Assembly (NCBI GenBank): GCA_963699305.1
Contig: OY969431.1
Location: 1,178,001 to 1,242,000 of the forward strand
Origin: JBGQAS01 sp963699305
GTDB lineage: Bacteria; Chloroflexota; Anaerolineae; Anaerolineales; Anaerolineaceae
Length of the DNA: 64,000 nucleotides
Reading direction: 5' to 3'
Below the pieces are notes generated by a model that did not search any database, was not told the DNA's origin, and worked only from the letters and a program-made list of their open reading frames with translations. Shown one piece after another: positions 46,165 through 55,529 of this stretch. Made by a program: the position numbers and the translations under genes. Position 1 is the stretch's first letter. Every line of letters starts with the position of its first letter.

Positions 46165-47559
46165 TTATCGAAGATATTGAAACTTGGTCAATATTTCCAA
46201 TAGGTTGGATAAAAATAATTTTGGTAGCAATCCCAGAAGCAGACACAAGGCGATTCCACCACTCATCAAAAGTATCGAAAATCGCGTATCTGGAATCCTC
46301 TCTTGATTTTCAATTCTTGAAAACATATGAATTACAAATCGGAATGCCCCGAACAAAAATCCAATAATTCCCAAAAACACCCAAGATAATAGATGAGGAT
46401 TTGTTGCCCATACATTTTGTACAAGGATTAAGCGAATTGGAAAACTTGCCAATAAGGGTATCCCGGCAATCGAAAACATGGAAACACTAATAGCGATTGC
46501 AAATACTGGGTTTTTTTGTATTAATCCTTTCAATTCTTCAAGGGTAAATCCGGTTTCCGTTTTTTCCACTCTGGATAAAGCAAAAGACCATAAGAGGAGG
46601 GCAATCATCCTGGGAAACATAGCGAGGATAAAATATTCCAACCCCACCCTGTTTTGGAGACCAATTGCAAGTAACGAAAAACCAGTCTCAAAAATAATTC
46701 CAAATGCAAATAAGCGTCGTAAATCTTTTTGAAAGGCGGACCAAATTCCTCCAGTAACGAACATGAGTGTGCCACTAATTTTTAGGATGGTAAAAATGGT
46801 TTGAGATTCCCGCAACCAATTAAAACTATTTATTAAATTCACTGCCTGAAAAAGGATGACTGTCGGCAATAGACTGAGAATAAATCCTGCAATAAACGGA
46901 TCGGCTTCGCTCGAAACCATGGGAATCCAAGAATAAAAGGGGAAAATACCAAGCCAAAATGCAAAACCCATACTTACAAAAAGGATGATCGTAAATAAAG
47001 TTGCCTGGTCTGTAGGATTAACACCCACGATGCCAGTTATCCATCCTGTTATTAATATAAACGGGACGGCTAATGTCTGGAAGATTAAAAAACGTAAAAT
47101 GCCCTGACCGATCTTCTTTCCTGCAGGAATAAGGACAGGAATAGTAATTAAAACGATCAGTTCAATGATCAAGGCTGAATAAAAGAAAGGCTCGACCGCG
47201 ATCGCTGCCAATAACATACTTAGTACTGCCAATCCGATCGCTGGAAAGCTTTTTCTGGGTTTAACCGCTTTTGAAGAGATCATCCATAAAGCCCCCATGG
47301 CATACAACATAGTGAAAAATGTTCGATCTGCTTCCAATAAAACGAATCTTCTTCCTAATATGATCCAGGTTGAAGATACATTGATCGATAAGAAACCTAT
47401 CGAAATGAGTCGATCTATCGGAAGTACACTTCCGAGGAGGGCAAGTATTCCGCAACTCGCAAACGCAATCCAGGTTGTTTGGACATCATTTCTTCGGATG
47501 ATCCATAAGATAATGGCGATTATCAAAGGAAGGGTAATCCAAATAAAAGGAGCACTCAT
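46165..47559 (-). CDS. Proton-antiporter-like membrane protein (NuoN/HyfF-type)
   Basis: A 464-residue protein with about 13-14 membrane helices, related to the antiporter-like subunits of complex I and group 4 hydrogenases. The central segment FWLGIFPFYSWIPMVSSEADPFIAGFILSL matches the proton-antiporter family motif (compare FHxWLPxAH...P). The usual His after FP is replaced by Tyr (FPFYSW), and the Lys expected in helix 7 appears to be Arg (LRFLIFQT), so proton conduction may be altered. It starts directly after the stop of the HyfE-like gene. No redox subunit is nearby. Confidence 0.75.
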   Translation of the reverse strand: MSAPFIWITLPLIIAIILWIIRRNDVQTTWIAFASCGILALLGSVLPIDRLISIGFLSINVSSTWIILGRRFVLLEADRTFFTMLYAMGALWMISSKAVKPRKSFPAIGLAVLSMLLAAIAVEPFFYSALIIELIVLITIPVLIPAGKKIGQGILRFLIFQTLAVPFILITGWITGIVGVNPTDQATLFTIILFVSMGFAFWLGIFPFYSWIPMVSSEADPFIAGFILSLLPTVILFQAVNLINSFNWLRESQTIFTILKISGTLMFVTGGIWSAFQKDLRRLFAFGIIFETGFSLLAIGLQNRVGLEYFILAMFPRMIALLLWSFALSRVEKTETGFTLEELKGLIQKNPVFAIAISVSMFSIAGIPLLASFPIRLILVQNVWATNPHLLSWVFLGIIGFLFGAFRFVIHMFSRIENQERIPDTRFSILLMSGGIALCLLLGLLPKLFLSNLLEILTKFQYLR

Positions 47560-48141
47560 CTATTCCACTTCCTGTTTCTGTGAAATGTAAAATGCAGCGA
47601 TGACAGCCAGACCTAGAGTCACAAGTGCCAATAAGCTAGTCACAAGGACAGAGTTTTCCATTGCCGCATACAAGATCTCGAATCCGCTGAATATAGTCAA
47701 TAAACCAAAAATAATTCGCAAAGGTTGAGTCGACATGCTTAATTGCAACAACCCAATACCAATCAGAATCATTCCAGACCATAAAAAGATATTAGGAACC
47801 GGCAACCATATTGTTAAGGAAGTTGTTATTGAAAAGATCAAAACCCATATCAGAACGCCAACCAATAGTTTAAAGATTTGCCCCGTTTGTGGAACAGCTA
47901 TCTCCAAACTTTCCCGACGATAAATTTGCACGGAGACAATTAATGCAACCGCCATCCAACCTATGATCAATTTAACTGCAGCCAATCCCAAAGGCCATGC
48001 CTGCATGATAAGAAAAAAAACAGCTAAATATTGAACAGTTAATGCGATGATATCCAATCGAAGGTTATTGCCAATTAAAAGCTCCATTGATGTGATCATG
48101 ACAAGGAATAAGCCAATGTAAGCCAGCGGTTCGTAAGCCAC
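47560..48141 (-). CDS. Membrane protein resembling hydrogenase-4 subunit E
   Basis: A 193-residue protein with about six membrane helices, starting with GTG inside the upstream stop (TAGTG), so translation is coupled. Size, helix count and its place between two antiporter-like subunits match HyfE, the NuoK-like subunit of hydrogenase-4. Sequence similarity is only general: an acidic residue in helix 1 (MITSMELLIGNNLRL) and a C-terminal ALVTLGLAVIAAFYI helix. I regard HyfE-like as likely but unproven. Confidence 0.55.
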   Translation of the reverse strand: MAYEPLAYIGLFLVMITSMELLIGNNLRLDIIALTVQYLAVFFLIMQAWPLGLAAVKLIIGWMAVALIVSVQIYRRESLEIAVPQTGQIFKLLVGVLIWVLIFSITTSLTIWLPVPNIFLWSGMILIGIGLLQLSMSTQPLRIIFGLLTIFSGFEILYAAMENSVLVTSLLALVTLGLAVIAAFYISQKQEVE

Positions 48142-49721
48142 TAACCACCTCCGGAACGTAGCAAAGAGATCAATAATGCCAGTAGAAGGATTGCCCAGAG
48201 AATTCCTCCCTCACCTTCAAGTACTCCGGATATAAAGCCAGGAACTGTCCCAAGAAAACGATGGAACCAAGAAAAGGTCGTAGAAAACCATCGAAAAGTA
48301 AAGAAATTAGAAAACCTGTGTAAATACTTTTCTACCTGATCATTGTTAACAATAAGTTGCGAGATTCGGCTCTTCAGCAATATATATACCAAGAATCCCA
48401 GTATGACTAACCCTAGCGTGATCAAGCTTAACCACCAATTTTCAGTAAATGCAAATGCGGCATGGGTTTTGATTAATAGAAAATAACTTCCGATCACAGG
48501 AAAAATCAATCCCATTCCATAAAATATTTGAAGTACTTTTTCTAAAGGCTCCAATTTATCGACTTTTTGAAAAACGTGACGTAAACCTCCAATGATTAAG
48601 ATTGCATGAATTACAAATAACAATACGCTGAAAGATTCAAATTTCCCAAAAGCTCCACTCCATGCTATTTGGGTAATCGTAAAAGGAAAACCCATCATGC
48701 ATAAAATTCCAATTACCGGTATCCAGACGAGATGATTTGCTCGAAATGAATAAAGGAAAATTGTCGCACTTAGCATAAGCAGCACGGAACCCCATCCAAG
48801 AAGCGATGCTTGTGCGCCATTTAGTGCAAAGATAATTATGAATCCACTCCAAGCAGCAATCCAGTAATTCCTTCCTTGTATTTCATCTTTCGAAAATAGC
48901 CAACGTAATGCAGAACAAAGCATCAAAAACAGGATGATTATTTTGATGACAATAATTTGCGAAGAAGGCAGATTTCCAAGAGGAACTCTTGTCAGCAAAG
49001 CTAATCCTGAAGCTGGTGCGATGACTCTTATTAATGTTCCAATTCCACGGTTAATCTGAGTATCAACGGATTGAGAAAGATTTATCGGCAGAATTCCCAG
49101 ACGAAGAATTGCAGCAATAAGTACTAAAATCATCGCGGGATTTGTATCGATAATGATATTGACTACATTTCCACGTTGTGTCCCTGTAACAAATGCACAC
49201 AAAACCAGAAATGTACTGATTGTACGAAAACCATAATTTATTATTTCCGAGCGCCGATTCGTAGTATTTTTTTGAAGATTGAGAATAATTATTAATTCGA
49301 AAATATCGAGAATTCCCCATGCTAAAGTCAAACTCAAAGGATCGTAAGCAATAATTGCCAGGATTCCAATACTGCTGATAAATAAATAACCAATCCATGC
49401 ACTTGGTTTTGTTAGTTGCAATCGTCCAACAGCAGAGATGATCACAGCAATCAGAGTTGTCATCAAGCAGAAAATGATAAACAAACCTGCGTTATCCATT
49501 TGAAATGTCAAATGTGAAAAAATTTGACTGTAAGGGAGCCATGATCCAATATGGATCGGCTTATACAAATCTATTGGTATCAATAACAGCAAAATCCATA
49601 TCGCAACAGATACTCCAAGACATATCAGCCATGTGGTGCGGATTTTCAACTTGAAAGCCTGCAATCCATATAGAACCACAGCTGCGAAAATGAGAATGTT
49701 GAAAGGCAGTAAAACCAGCAT
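48141..49721 (-). CDS. Proton-antiporter-like membrane protein (NuoL/HyfB-type)
   Basis: A 526-residue protein with about 14-15 membrane helices. Segments such as MDNAGLFIIFCLMTTLIAVII, AYDPLSLTLAWGILDIFELI and GAQASLLGWGSVLLMLSATIF align in order with the NuoL/NuoN core, but the family landmarks are weak. The last 60 residues (around FRWFSTTFSWFHRFLGTVPGF) recall the C-terminal lateral region of NuoL/HyfB. It starts 4 bases after the hydantoinase stop and is coupled to the HyfE-like gene. Probable member of an ion-translocating complex; partner enzymes are not seen. Confidence 0.68.
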   Translation of the reverse strand: MLVLLPFNILIFAAVVLYGLQAFKLKIRTTWLICLGVSVAIWILLLLIPIDLYKPIHIGSWLPYSQIFSHLTFQMDNAGLFIIFCLMTTLIAVIISAVGRLQLTKPSAWIGYLFISSIGILAIIAYDPLSLTLAWGILDIFELIIILNLQKNTTNRRSEIINYGFRTISTFLVLCAFVTGTQRGNVVNIIIDTNPAMILVLIAAILRLGILPINLSQSVDTQINRGIGTLIRVIAPASGLALLTRVPLGNLPSSQIIVIKIIILFLMLCSALRWLFSKDEIQGRNYWIAAWSGFIIIFALNGAQASLLGWGSVLLMLSATIFLYSFRANHLVWIPVIGILCMMGFPFTITQIAWSGAFGKFESFSVLLFVIHAILIIGGLRHVFQKVDKLEPLEKVLQIFYGMGLIFPVIGSYFLLIKTHAAFAFTENWWLSLITLGLVILGFLVYILLKSRISQLIVNNDQVEKYLHRFSNFFTFRWFSTTFSWFHRFLGTVPGFISGVLEGEGGILWAILLLALLISLLRSGGG

Positions 49722-49725
49722 GATG

Positions 49726-51147
49726 TTAAAGAATAACCCCTTGCGGAGAGCGCCGTTGATATTTACCCATGCCAGCTTTTCCTAACCATTGTGTTCCATC
49801 CACGATCAATTGCCCTCGAAGGAATAATTTATCAAGGCATCCCTTTAATTTCCATCCCTCGTACAAGTTATAGTCGGTTCGTTGATGAGAAACAGCCACT
49901 CCATGAATTACTGGTTTTTTCGCATCCCAAATAAGGATGTCTGCATCGCTTCCAGGCATCAAGGAACCTTTTTGAGGGTATAGTCCGAATATTTTGGCAG
50001 GGTTGGTACTCGTTAATGCCACAAATTGGTTGGGTGAAATTCGTTTTTCCCCAACACCTTTGGTCCAAAAAACAGGAATCCGATCCCCAACCCCGGGTAA
50101 GCCATTAGGAATTTTTGTGAAGTCTCCGTTGCCTAATTCTTTTCCAGGAATTTTCACAGTCTTTCCTTCATAAGTTATCGGTTTTGTACCATCAAAGAAA
50201 AACGGGCAATGATCGGTGGAAAGCACTTGAATTATTCCCTGGCTTATACCTTGCCATATACGCTCATTATCGGCTTTGCTGCGTACCGGTGGTGAACAAA
50301 TCCATTTTGCGCCATCCGGTTTAAGCAAATCATCGCTCGTAAAGAAAAGATACTGCGGGCAAGTTTCCCCCATTATCGGTAATCCATTCTCGCGAGCATA
50401 AACCAACTGATCCACTTCACCAGCCACATTCATGTGTACAACATATAATGGTGCTTTGGCTTGAGCTGCAAGCGCAGCACCACGAAGAACACTTTCCACT
50501 GCGCCCCATGCTGGACGCGTAAGCGCATGCCACTCCGCGGAAAGATGACCCGCTTTCAGCGCTTCAGCGATCAGAATCTCAATCACATCTCCGTTTTCCG
50601 CATGTAATAACGTTAATAATCCATTTTCACCGCATATCCTCAAAACTTTGAAAATATTCCCATCGGATAATCGTAAACGGTCATTGTACGCTGTAAAAAC
50701 TTTCAGACTGGAAATACCCTCATTGTGAAGTTCAAGAATTTCCTTGGCGATACGGTCATTAAATCGGGTGATGTTCATGTGGAAGCTAAAATCAACGGAA
50801 GCTTTCCCATCGGCTTTTGAATGCCAGGTATCGATACTTTCTTTAAGTGTAGGAAAATCTTGTGGAACAAAATCGATTACGGTAGTAGTTCCACCAAATG
50901 CAGCTGCTTTTGTCCCCGAATAATGATCGTCGGATGAAACCGTTCCAAACATAGGTAGATCCAGGTGAACGTGCGCATCGATTCCACCTGGCATGATCAA
51001 TTTTCCTTGCGCATCGATGGTTTTTGTATTTTCATCGATCGGCAGTTTTGTTCCAAGTAATGCAATTTTTTCATCTTCCACTAATATATCAGCGGAAAAC
51101 GTCTCTGCATCTGTGATTACTGTTCCACCTTTAATCAATGTCTTCAT
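49726..51147 (-). CDS. hyuA: Hydantoinase/dihydropyrimidinase family amidohydrolase
   Basis: Opens cyclic ureides such as hydantoins or dihydropyrimidines to N-carbamoyl amino acids. The metal site is complete: H59 and H61 in GGIDAHVHLDLPMFG, the carbamylated Lys149 in SSLKVFTAYND, LLHAENGDVIE, VVHMNVAGE and the late Asp in VLSTDHCPFFF. Length is 473 residues, typical of D-hydantoinase and longer than most dihydroorotases. GGAG lies 6 bases before ATG 51147. It follows the unknown 149-residue gene and is part of the minus-strand island with carbamoyltransferases and carbamate kinase. A dihydroorotase role is a less likely alternative. Confidence 0.88.
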   Translation of the reverse strand: MKTLIKGGTVITDAETFSADILVEDEKIALLGTKLPIDENTKTIDAQGKLIMPGGIDAHVHLDLPMFGTVSSDDHYSGTKAAAFGGTTTVIDFVPQDFPTLKESIDTWHSKADGKASVDFSFHMNITRFNDRIAKEILELHNEGISSLKVFTAYNDRLRLSDGNIFKVLRICGENGLLTLLHAENGDVIEILIAEALKAGHLSAEWHALTRPAWGAVESVLRGAALAAQAKAPLYVVHMNVAGEVDQLVYARENGLPIMGETCPQYLFFTSDDLLKPDGAKWICSPPVRSKADNERIWQGISQGIIQVLSTDHCPFFFDGTKPITYEGKTVKIPGKELGNGDFTKIPNGLPGVGDRIPVFWTKGVGEKRISPNQFVALTSTNPAKIFGLYPQKGSLMPGSDADILIWDAKKPVIHGVAVSHQRTDYNLYEGWKLKGCLDKLFLRGQLIVDGTQWLGKAGMGKYQRRSPQGVIL

Positions 51148-51291
51148 GAGCATCTCCGGAACTCTACCAGTTCAATATCTCATCGCTATTTTTTTGCTTA
51201 ATCCTTCAAGGTAAGGAAGAAGCAGGGGGATAATCATTTCTTCCGTGTTTTTGTCCACTGCATAGGAACCGCATTTAATAGTTCTTTCCTT

Positions 51292-51741
51292 TTAAGCTTT
51301 CCAAAACAGGATTCGTTCCTCGTCACCCACTCTTAAATCATTGAGCTCTCGGGCATCCAGGAGCCGATCACCAGTTGTATAAAGAAATGTCAACCGTCGC
51401 CATTTCTCAGCACGTATTGGAGTGCACAGAATTTGTAAGGGACCAAATTGAATCTTATAATACTCATCTTTTGCGTGCAGATGATCCGGTTCGTCCCGTA
51501 GCAATTCACCGCGCGTTGTCCATTCATGTCCCTGCACCCTTGCAAAAAACTCAATTTGCCAGCGATGCTCCTTCCCAAATACGGCAGTCTGATAGAAAGC
51601 CAGATAATCAACATCTACGATCTTGGGGGCAAACCGAAATGGGATGCGATACCATCCGAACAGACGGGCAATTTCCAAATCCCTTTGTTCTGGTGGTATT
51701 ACAATCAAAACGAGAGATTGAGGATCGATGGTTATTTCCAT
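51292..51741 (-). CDS. Conserved-looking hypothetical protein
   Basis: A 149-residue soluble protein that I do not recognise. It has no signal peptide, membrane helix or cysteine motif. It reads as a compact alpha/beta domain rich in aromatic residues (IARLFGWYRIPFRFAPK; RWQIEFFARVQGHEWTTRGELL; EERILFWKA). A TATAAT (51765-51770, minus strand) lies 24 bases before the ATG, after the terminator of the PLP enzyme gene, so it probably starts the transcript that continues into the hydantoinase. Its place suggests a link to ureide metabolism, but nothing in the sequence shows it. Confidence 0.55.
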   Translation of the reverse strand: MEITIDPQSLVLIVIPPEQRDLEIARLFGWYRIPFRFAPKIVDVDYLAFYQTAVFGKEHRWQIEFFARVQGHEWTTRGELLRDEPDHLHAKDEYYKIQFGPLQILCTPIRAEKWRRLTFLYTTGDRLLDARELNDLRVGDEERILFWKA

Positions 51742-51794
51742 TTATCAACGATTTCGTTGAATGTATTATAACAAACCAGGATATGGGAAATTAA

Positions 51795-51823
51795 AACAAA
51801 AGACGGGGAGAAATCTCCCCGTC
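51795..51823 (-). terminator. Rho-independent terminator after the PLP enzyme gene
   Basis: GACGGGGAGA (51802-51811) pairs with TCTCCCCGTC (51814-51823); on the minus strand TTTTGTTTTAATTT follows. It splits the island into two transcripts. Confidence 0.85.
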
Positions 51824-51838
51824 TCCGGTTCTTACATG

Positions 51839-53305
51839 CTATGCTATACCAACTTTTGAATTAAATTCATTTATCAATTCGTCGATTTGTGGAATCTGAG
51901 ATTGTAAATCGGTCCAGTAATTCGGATCGTACCATTGGGCTTGTATTTCTTCAAATGTTCTGCCCTGCTGCTCCACCCAGGTGTAATATTTAAGATTGTG
52001 GACGCCTTTTCGGGATTCATAAGTAAGCTCCAACAGATTGTCGCTTGTTACTCCATGCAGATAACGTGCAAAAGATTCTGCAGCCAGTGATTCAGTAAAC
52101 TCACCCATTGTTTTTTGATATTCCGTGATTCGGCTGCCGTAAAGTTCCATGGAATCTGTTAATACGGTAATCACAATATCGTTCTTGCCCATTTCCTGAT
52201 ACTTGGCAAACTTGATCGCAGAAAGTACATTTGCAATTCCTGAAAATCCAAGTAAATCCAATTTTTGGACAATGTCCGCTGGAATACCTTTTTTGGCTAG
52301 ATAGCTCTTTCCAGATGGTTCATTGAACAAGCGCATGATATTGACTACAGCATTATCGTCAATAGCAACGACAAGATCAGTGTTCTTGATATTATGGATC
52401 CACGGGACATGTTTATCCCCAATGCCTTCTATCCGGTGAGATCCAAAACCGTTTTGCAACAAAGTTGGGCACTGTAGCGCTTCGCTGGCAATGATCTTAC
52501 TAGTTGGAAAAACTTGTTTTAAATAATCACCACAACCAATAGTTCCTGCTGAACCGGTGGTAAGTGCAACACCTCTGAATGTATCCCTGGGTCCCATCAC
52601 TGAACGGATGACTTCTTCCATGGCGTGACCAGTGATGTCATAATGCCATAAATAATTCCCAAATTCTTCGAACTGGTTGAAAATCATTAAGTCTTGCCCG
52701 GATTTTCGTAATTCCCAGCATTTATCAAATATTTCCTTAACATTCGACTCGCTGCCAGGAGTAGCAATGACTTCACTTGCAATCTTCTTCAACCATTCAA
52801 AACGTTCCTTGCTCATCCCTTCAGGGAGTATCGCGATGGATTCGCACCCCATCAACGCTGAGTCGTAAGCACCACCACGACAGTAGTTGCCAGTGGATGG
52901 CCAAACTGCTTTTTGAGTTGAGGGATCAAATTGACCTGTCACAAGTCTGGGAACAAGACAGCCAAACGCAGCACCGACTTTGTGTGCGCCGGTGGGAAAC
53001 CATTTTCCTACCAGGGCGATCACCCTTGCTTCAGTACCTGTTAGACTGGAAGGAAATTCGATAAAATTCACTCCACCAAATTTTCCACCCTTGGGAATCG
53101 ATTCGTTATGCCATGAAATTCGAAATAGGTTTCGAGGATGAACATCCCAAAGTCCAATCGTTTTTAATTCATTTTTTACCTTTTCAGAAATTAATTCCGG
53201 ATTTTTCATTTGGGCAAATGTTGGAATGATAATATTTCGCTCTTTTGCACGTTTTATCGATCTTTCTAAACGATCTTTTTGGATTTTCAAATCTATCTTT
53301 GACAT
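51839..53305 (-). CDS. Fold-type II PLP-dependent enzyme (cysteine-synthase/threonine-dehydratase-like)
   Basis: A 488-residue PLP enzyme. The probable Schiff-base Lys109 is in WFPTGAHKVGAAFGCL; the substrate-carboxylate loop is STGNYCRGGAYDSAL; and TTGSAGTIGCGDYL is the phosphate-binding glycine loop. The N-terminal 80 residues and C-terminal 100 residues are longer than in CysK or IlvA. The exact reaction is not recognised: a beta-elimination or ammonia-lyase reaction on an amino acid such as 2,3-diaminopropionate or serine would suit the pathway, by analogy with E. coli YgeX, but it is not a YgeX sequence. AGGAG precedes the ATG. A strong terminator follows. Confidence 0.75.
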   Translation of the reverse strand: MSKIDLKIQKDRLERSIKRAKERNIIIPTFAQMKNPELISEKVKNELKTIGLWDVHPRNLFRISWHNESIPKGGKFGGVNFIEFPSSLTGTEARVIALVGKWFPTGAHKVGAAFGCLVPRLVTGQFDPSTQKAVWPSTGNYCRGGAYDSALMGCESIAILPEGMSKERFEWLKKIASEVIATPGSESNVKEIFDKCWELRKSGQDLMIFNQFEEFGNYLWHYDITGHAMEEVIRSVMGPRDTFRGVALTTGSAGTIGCGDYLKQVFPTSKIIASEALQCPTLLQNGFGSHRIEGIGDKHVPWIHNIKNTDLVVAIDDNAVVNIMRLFNEPSGKSYLAKKGIPADIVQKLDLLGFSGIANVLSAIKFAKYQEMGKNDIVITVLTDSMELYGSRITEYQKTMGEFTESLAAESFARYLHGVTSDNLLELTYESRKGVHNLKYYTWVEQQGRTFEEIQAQWYDPNYWTDLQSQIPQIDELINEFNSKVGIA

Positions 53306-53315
53306 GTAAAAACTC

Positions 53316-54260
53316 CTAATTTTTGTTATTTTCTTTCAAAGAGGCTTCGCTCACAACATACAATGGGCGCCCTTTTGCTTCATCGTAGATCCGGCCGATA
53401 TACTCCCCGAGAATTCCAAGGGAAATCAATTGAACACCCCCTAAGAACAATACTGCAATAAGCGTCGTTGCTTGTCCTAAAAATGCTTGGTTTCCAAACA
53501 GCCGAACAATTATTACGACAGGGATAGCAAATATACTAAGCCCGGCGCTGATGAATCCTACATAAGAGGCGAGTTGTAAAGGAAAATACGAAAAACTTGT
53601 GATTGCATTCAATGCCAACTTAATCATTTTTTTGATTGAATATTTCGTTGAGCCGGAAAATCGAGCTGCGCGGCTATATTCAACACCAACAGTACGGAAT
53701 CCCACCCAAGCTGACATTCCACGCAAGAAACGATGCCGTTCCCGCATGGAATTCATCACTTGAACCACCTTCCGATCAAGTAACCGGAAATCCCCAGTAT
53801 CCAGGGGGATTTTTACATCAGTGATCCATGAGATCATGCGATAAAATAATGAAGCGGTGGTCTTCTTAAACCAGGTTTCACCTTCACGTTCCTTCCTGAC
53901 CGCATAAACAACTTGATAACCTTCTTTCCATTTATCGATCAGTTTTAATATTACCTCTGGTGGATCCTGCAGATCCGCATCAATCACAACAACAGCATCA
54001 CCTCGACTGTAATCCATACCAGCTGTCACAGCGATCTGGTGCCCAAAATTTCGAGCAAAGATCACCGGTCGAACACGTTTATCTTTTTTTGCGATATCCC
54101 TCATCAATTCGGTGGAGCCATCCGTGGAGCCATCATCGACAAGTAGGAGTTCCCAGCTTTTTTTTGTCGAATCCATTACTTTGCAAATCCGTTTATATAA
54201 CTCATTGATACAAGCAGATTCATTGAATATGGGAACGATTATGGAAATCTGGGAAATCAC
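53316..54260 (-). CDS. Membrane-bound family 2 glycosyltransferase (GtrB/DPM1 type)
   Basis: A 314-residue enzyme: GT-A domain (SIIVPIFNESACI, LLLVDDGSTDGS, VVVIDADLQDPPE, LDTGDFRLLDRKVV) and two C-terminal membrane helices (about 230-295). It would load a sugar on undecaprenyl phosphate for wall or glycan modification. It sits between two PLP-enzyme genes on the same strand, with short gaps (10 and 26 bases), but its function does not fit ureide breakdown. It is probably a passenger of the operon, or regulated with it by chance of position. Confidence 0.85.
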   Translation of the reverse strand: MISQISIIVPIFNESACINELYKRICKVMDSTKKSWELLLVDDGSTDGSTELMRDIAKKDKRVRPVIFARNFGHQIAVTAGMDYSRGDAVVVIDADLQDPPEVILKLIDKWKEGYQVVYAVRKEREGETWFKKTTASLFYRMISWITDVKIPLDTGDFRLLDRKVVQVMNSMRERHRFLRGMSAWVGFRTVGVEYSRAARFSGSTKYSIKKMIKLALNAITSFSYFPLQLASYVGFISAGLSIFAIPVVIIVRLFGNQAFLGQATTLIAVLFLGGVQLISLGILGEYIGRIYDEAKGRPLYVVSEASLKENNKN

Positions 54261-54286
54261 TTTCTTATCCTTTATGCATTATTTCT

Positions 54287-55522
54287 TTAACGCTTTTTAA
54301 GTGCCATCATGGTCGGTTCGATGATGGGTGCCTCTTGAACAGCCTGCATGGCAGCACGAATATCCTTAAGCCCATTTCCTGTATTCAGAACACATACAGG
54401 GTCGTCAGAATTTATTTTTCCTTCCTTCACAGCACGTTTTAAACCCGCAAAAGCAGTTGCACCAGCTGGTTCGGCAAAAATACCTACTGCGCCTAAATCG
54501 GCAATGGCTTGAATGATTTCGGAATCTTCCACCAGAATATAAGTCCCATTGGTCTCTTTGGCAGCTCTCACAGCTCTAACTCCATCGCGGGGTAAATCCA
54601 CGGAAATACTATCTGCCAGAGTAGTCGCTGTAACTGGAATGATATTTTCTGTGTTTGCGTGAAAAGCATTGGCAATTGCTGCAGACCCGGTCGCTTGAAT
54701 TCCAAACAAGCGGGGCATTTTGTCCAACCATCCAAGTTGTTTAAGATCCTTCAACCCTTTATGAATTCCTGAAATGATATTTCCATCACCCACAGGGATG
54801 CACACAACCAGAGGACGCTCATGTGTTTTATTGTGTAATAACTGTTCCCAAATTTCCAAGCCTGCGGTTTTCTTGCCTTCTGCAGTGAACGCATTGTATC
54901 CTGTATTACGGCAATACCATCCAAACTCCTTGGAAGCTTCGATTGTTAGATCAAAAGCTTGGTCATAGTTTCCATCCACCAGGATCACTTGTGAACCATA
55001 AATGAGAAGTTGTGCAATTTTTGCTGGGGGGGCTGATTTCGGTGCAAAGATCACAGCTTTTTGATTTATGGCGGCAGACATGCCTGCCAAAGCCGCACCT
55101 GCGTTCCCTGTCGAAGCAGTAACAACTACTTCGGCTTTGATTTGTTTTGCCCGGGCAACAACTACCGCGCTGGCGCGATCTTTAAATGATGCTGTTGGAT
55201 TTCGTCCTTCATCTTTGATCCAAAAATTCTTTAACCCTAATGCTTTTTTTAATCGCGAAGGCGAATATACAGGGGTCCAACCTGCAGCATCCAAAGGTGT
55301 ACCTTCTCCATGCGGGTTCTGAACCGGCAAAACTTGGAGATATCTCCACAATGAAGCCTGCTTACTGGATAATATCTCTTTAGGATCTAAATTCCTTTGG
55401 AGGTAGGGATAGTCAAAAACCACATCCAAATTTCCATTATCTTTCGGACAGGTGTAGATTTCCTTGTCGTGAGAATATTCCGAGTTACAGATGGAGCAAC
55501 GATAACCAATAAATTGACCCAT
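54287..55522 (-). CDS. Threonine-synthase-like PLP enzyme with N-terminal zinc ribbon
   Basis: A 411-residue enzyme. The N-terminus has a rubredoxin-like knuckle (C9, C12, C25), then the catalytic core: ASFKDR with Schiff-base Lys114, VVTASTGNAGAALAGMSA, CIPVGDGNIISGI and a late VLNTGNGLKD. This is the threonine synthase type 2 fold, which normally converts phosphohomoserine to threonine. Its place directly after two nucleobase-type permeases, and the absence of homoserine genes, suggest a catabolic beta-elimination or diaminopropionate-related role instead. ATG at 55522, 7 bases after the permease stop, is preferred to longer frames. Confidence 0.8.
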   Translation of the reverse strand: MGQFIGYRCSICNSEYSHDKEIYTCPKDNGNLDVVFDYPYLQRNLDPKEILSSKQASLWRYLQVLPVQNPHGEGTPLDAAGWTPVYSPSRLKKALGLKNFWIKDEGRNPTASFKDRASAVVVARAKQIKAEVVVTASTGNAGAALAGMSAAINQKAVIFAPKSAPPAKIAQLLIYGSQVILVDGNYDQAFDLTIEASKEFGWYCRNTGYNAFTAEGKKTAGLEIWEQLLHNKTHERPLVVCIPVGDGNIISGIHKGLKDLKQLGWLDKMPRLFGIQATGSAAIANAFHANTENIIPVTATTLADSISVDLPRDGVRAVRAAKETNGTYILVEDSEIIQAIADLGAVGIFAEPAGATAFAGLKRAVKEGKINSDDPVCVLNTGNGLKDIRAAMQAVQEAPIIEPTMMALKKR

Positions 55523-55529
55523 ATTTTTC

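Noticed and set aside
51172..51258. 28-codon GTG-started frame (MDKNTEEMIIPLLLPYLEGL) between the unknown gene and hyuA
   Set aside because: The composition looks coding-like and it is in frame after the upstream stop, but it has no ribosome site and no recognisable match. Too short to support.
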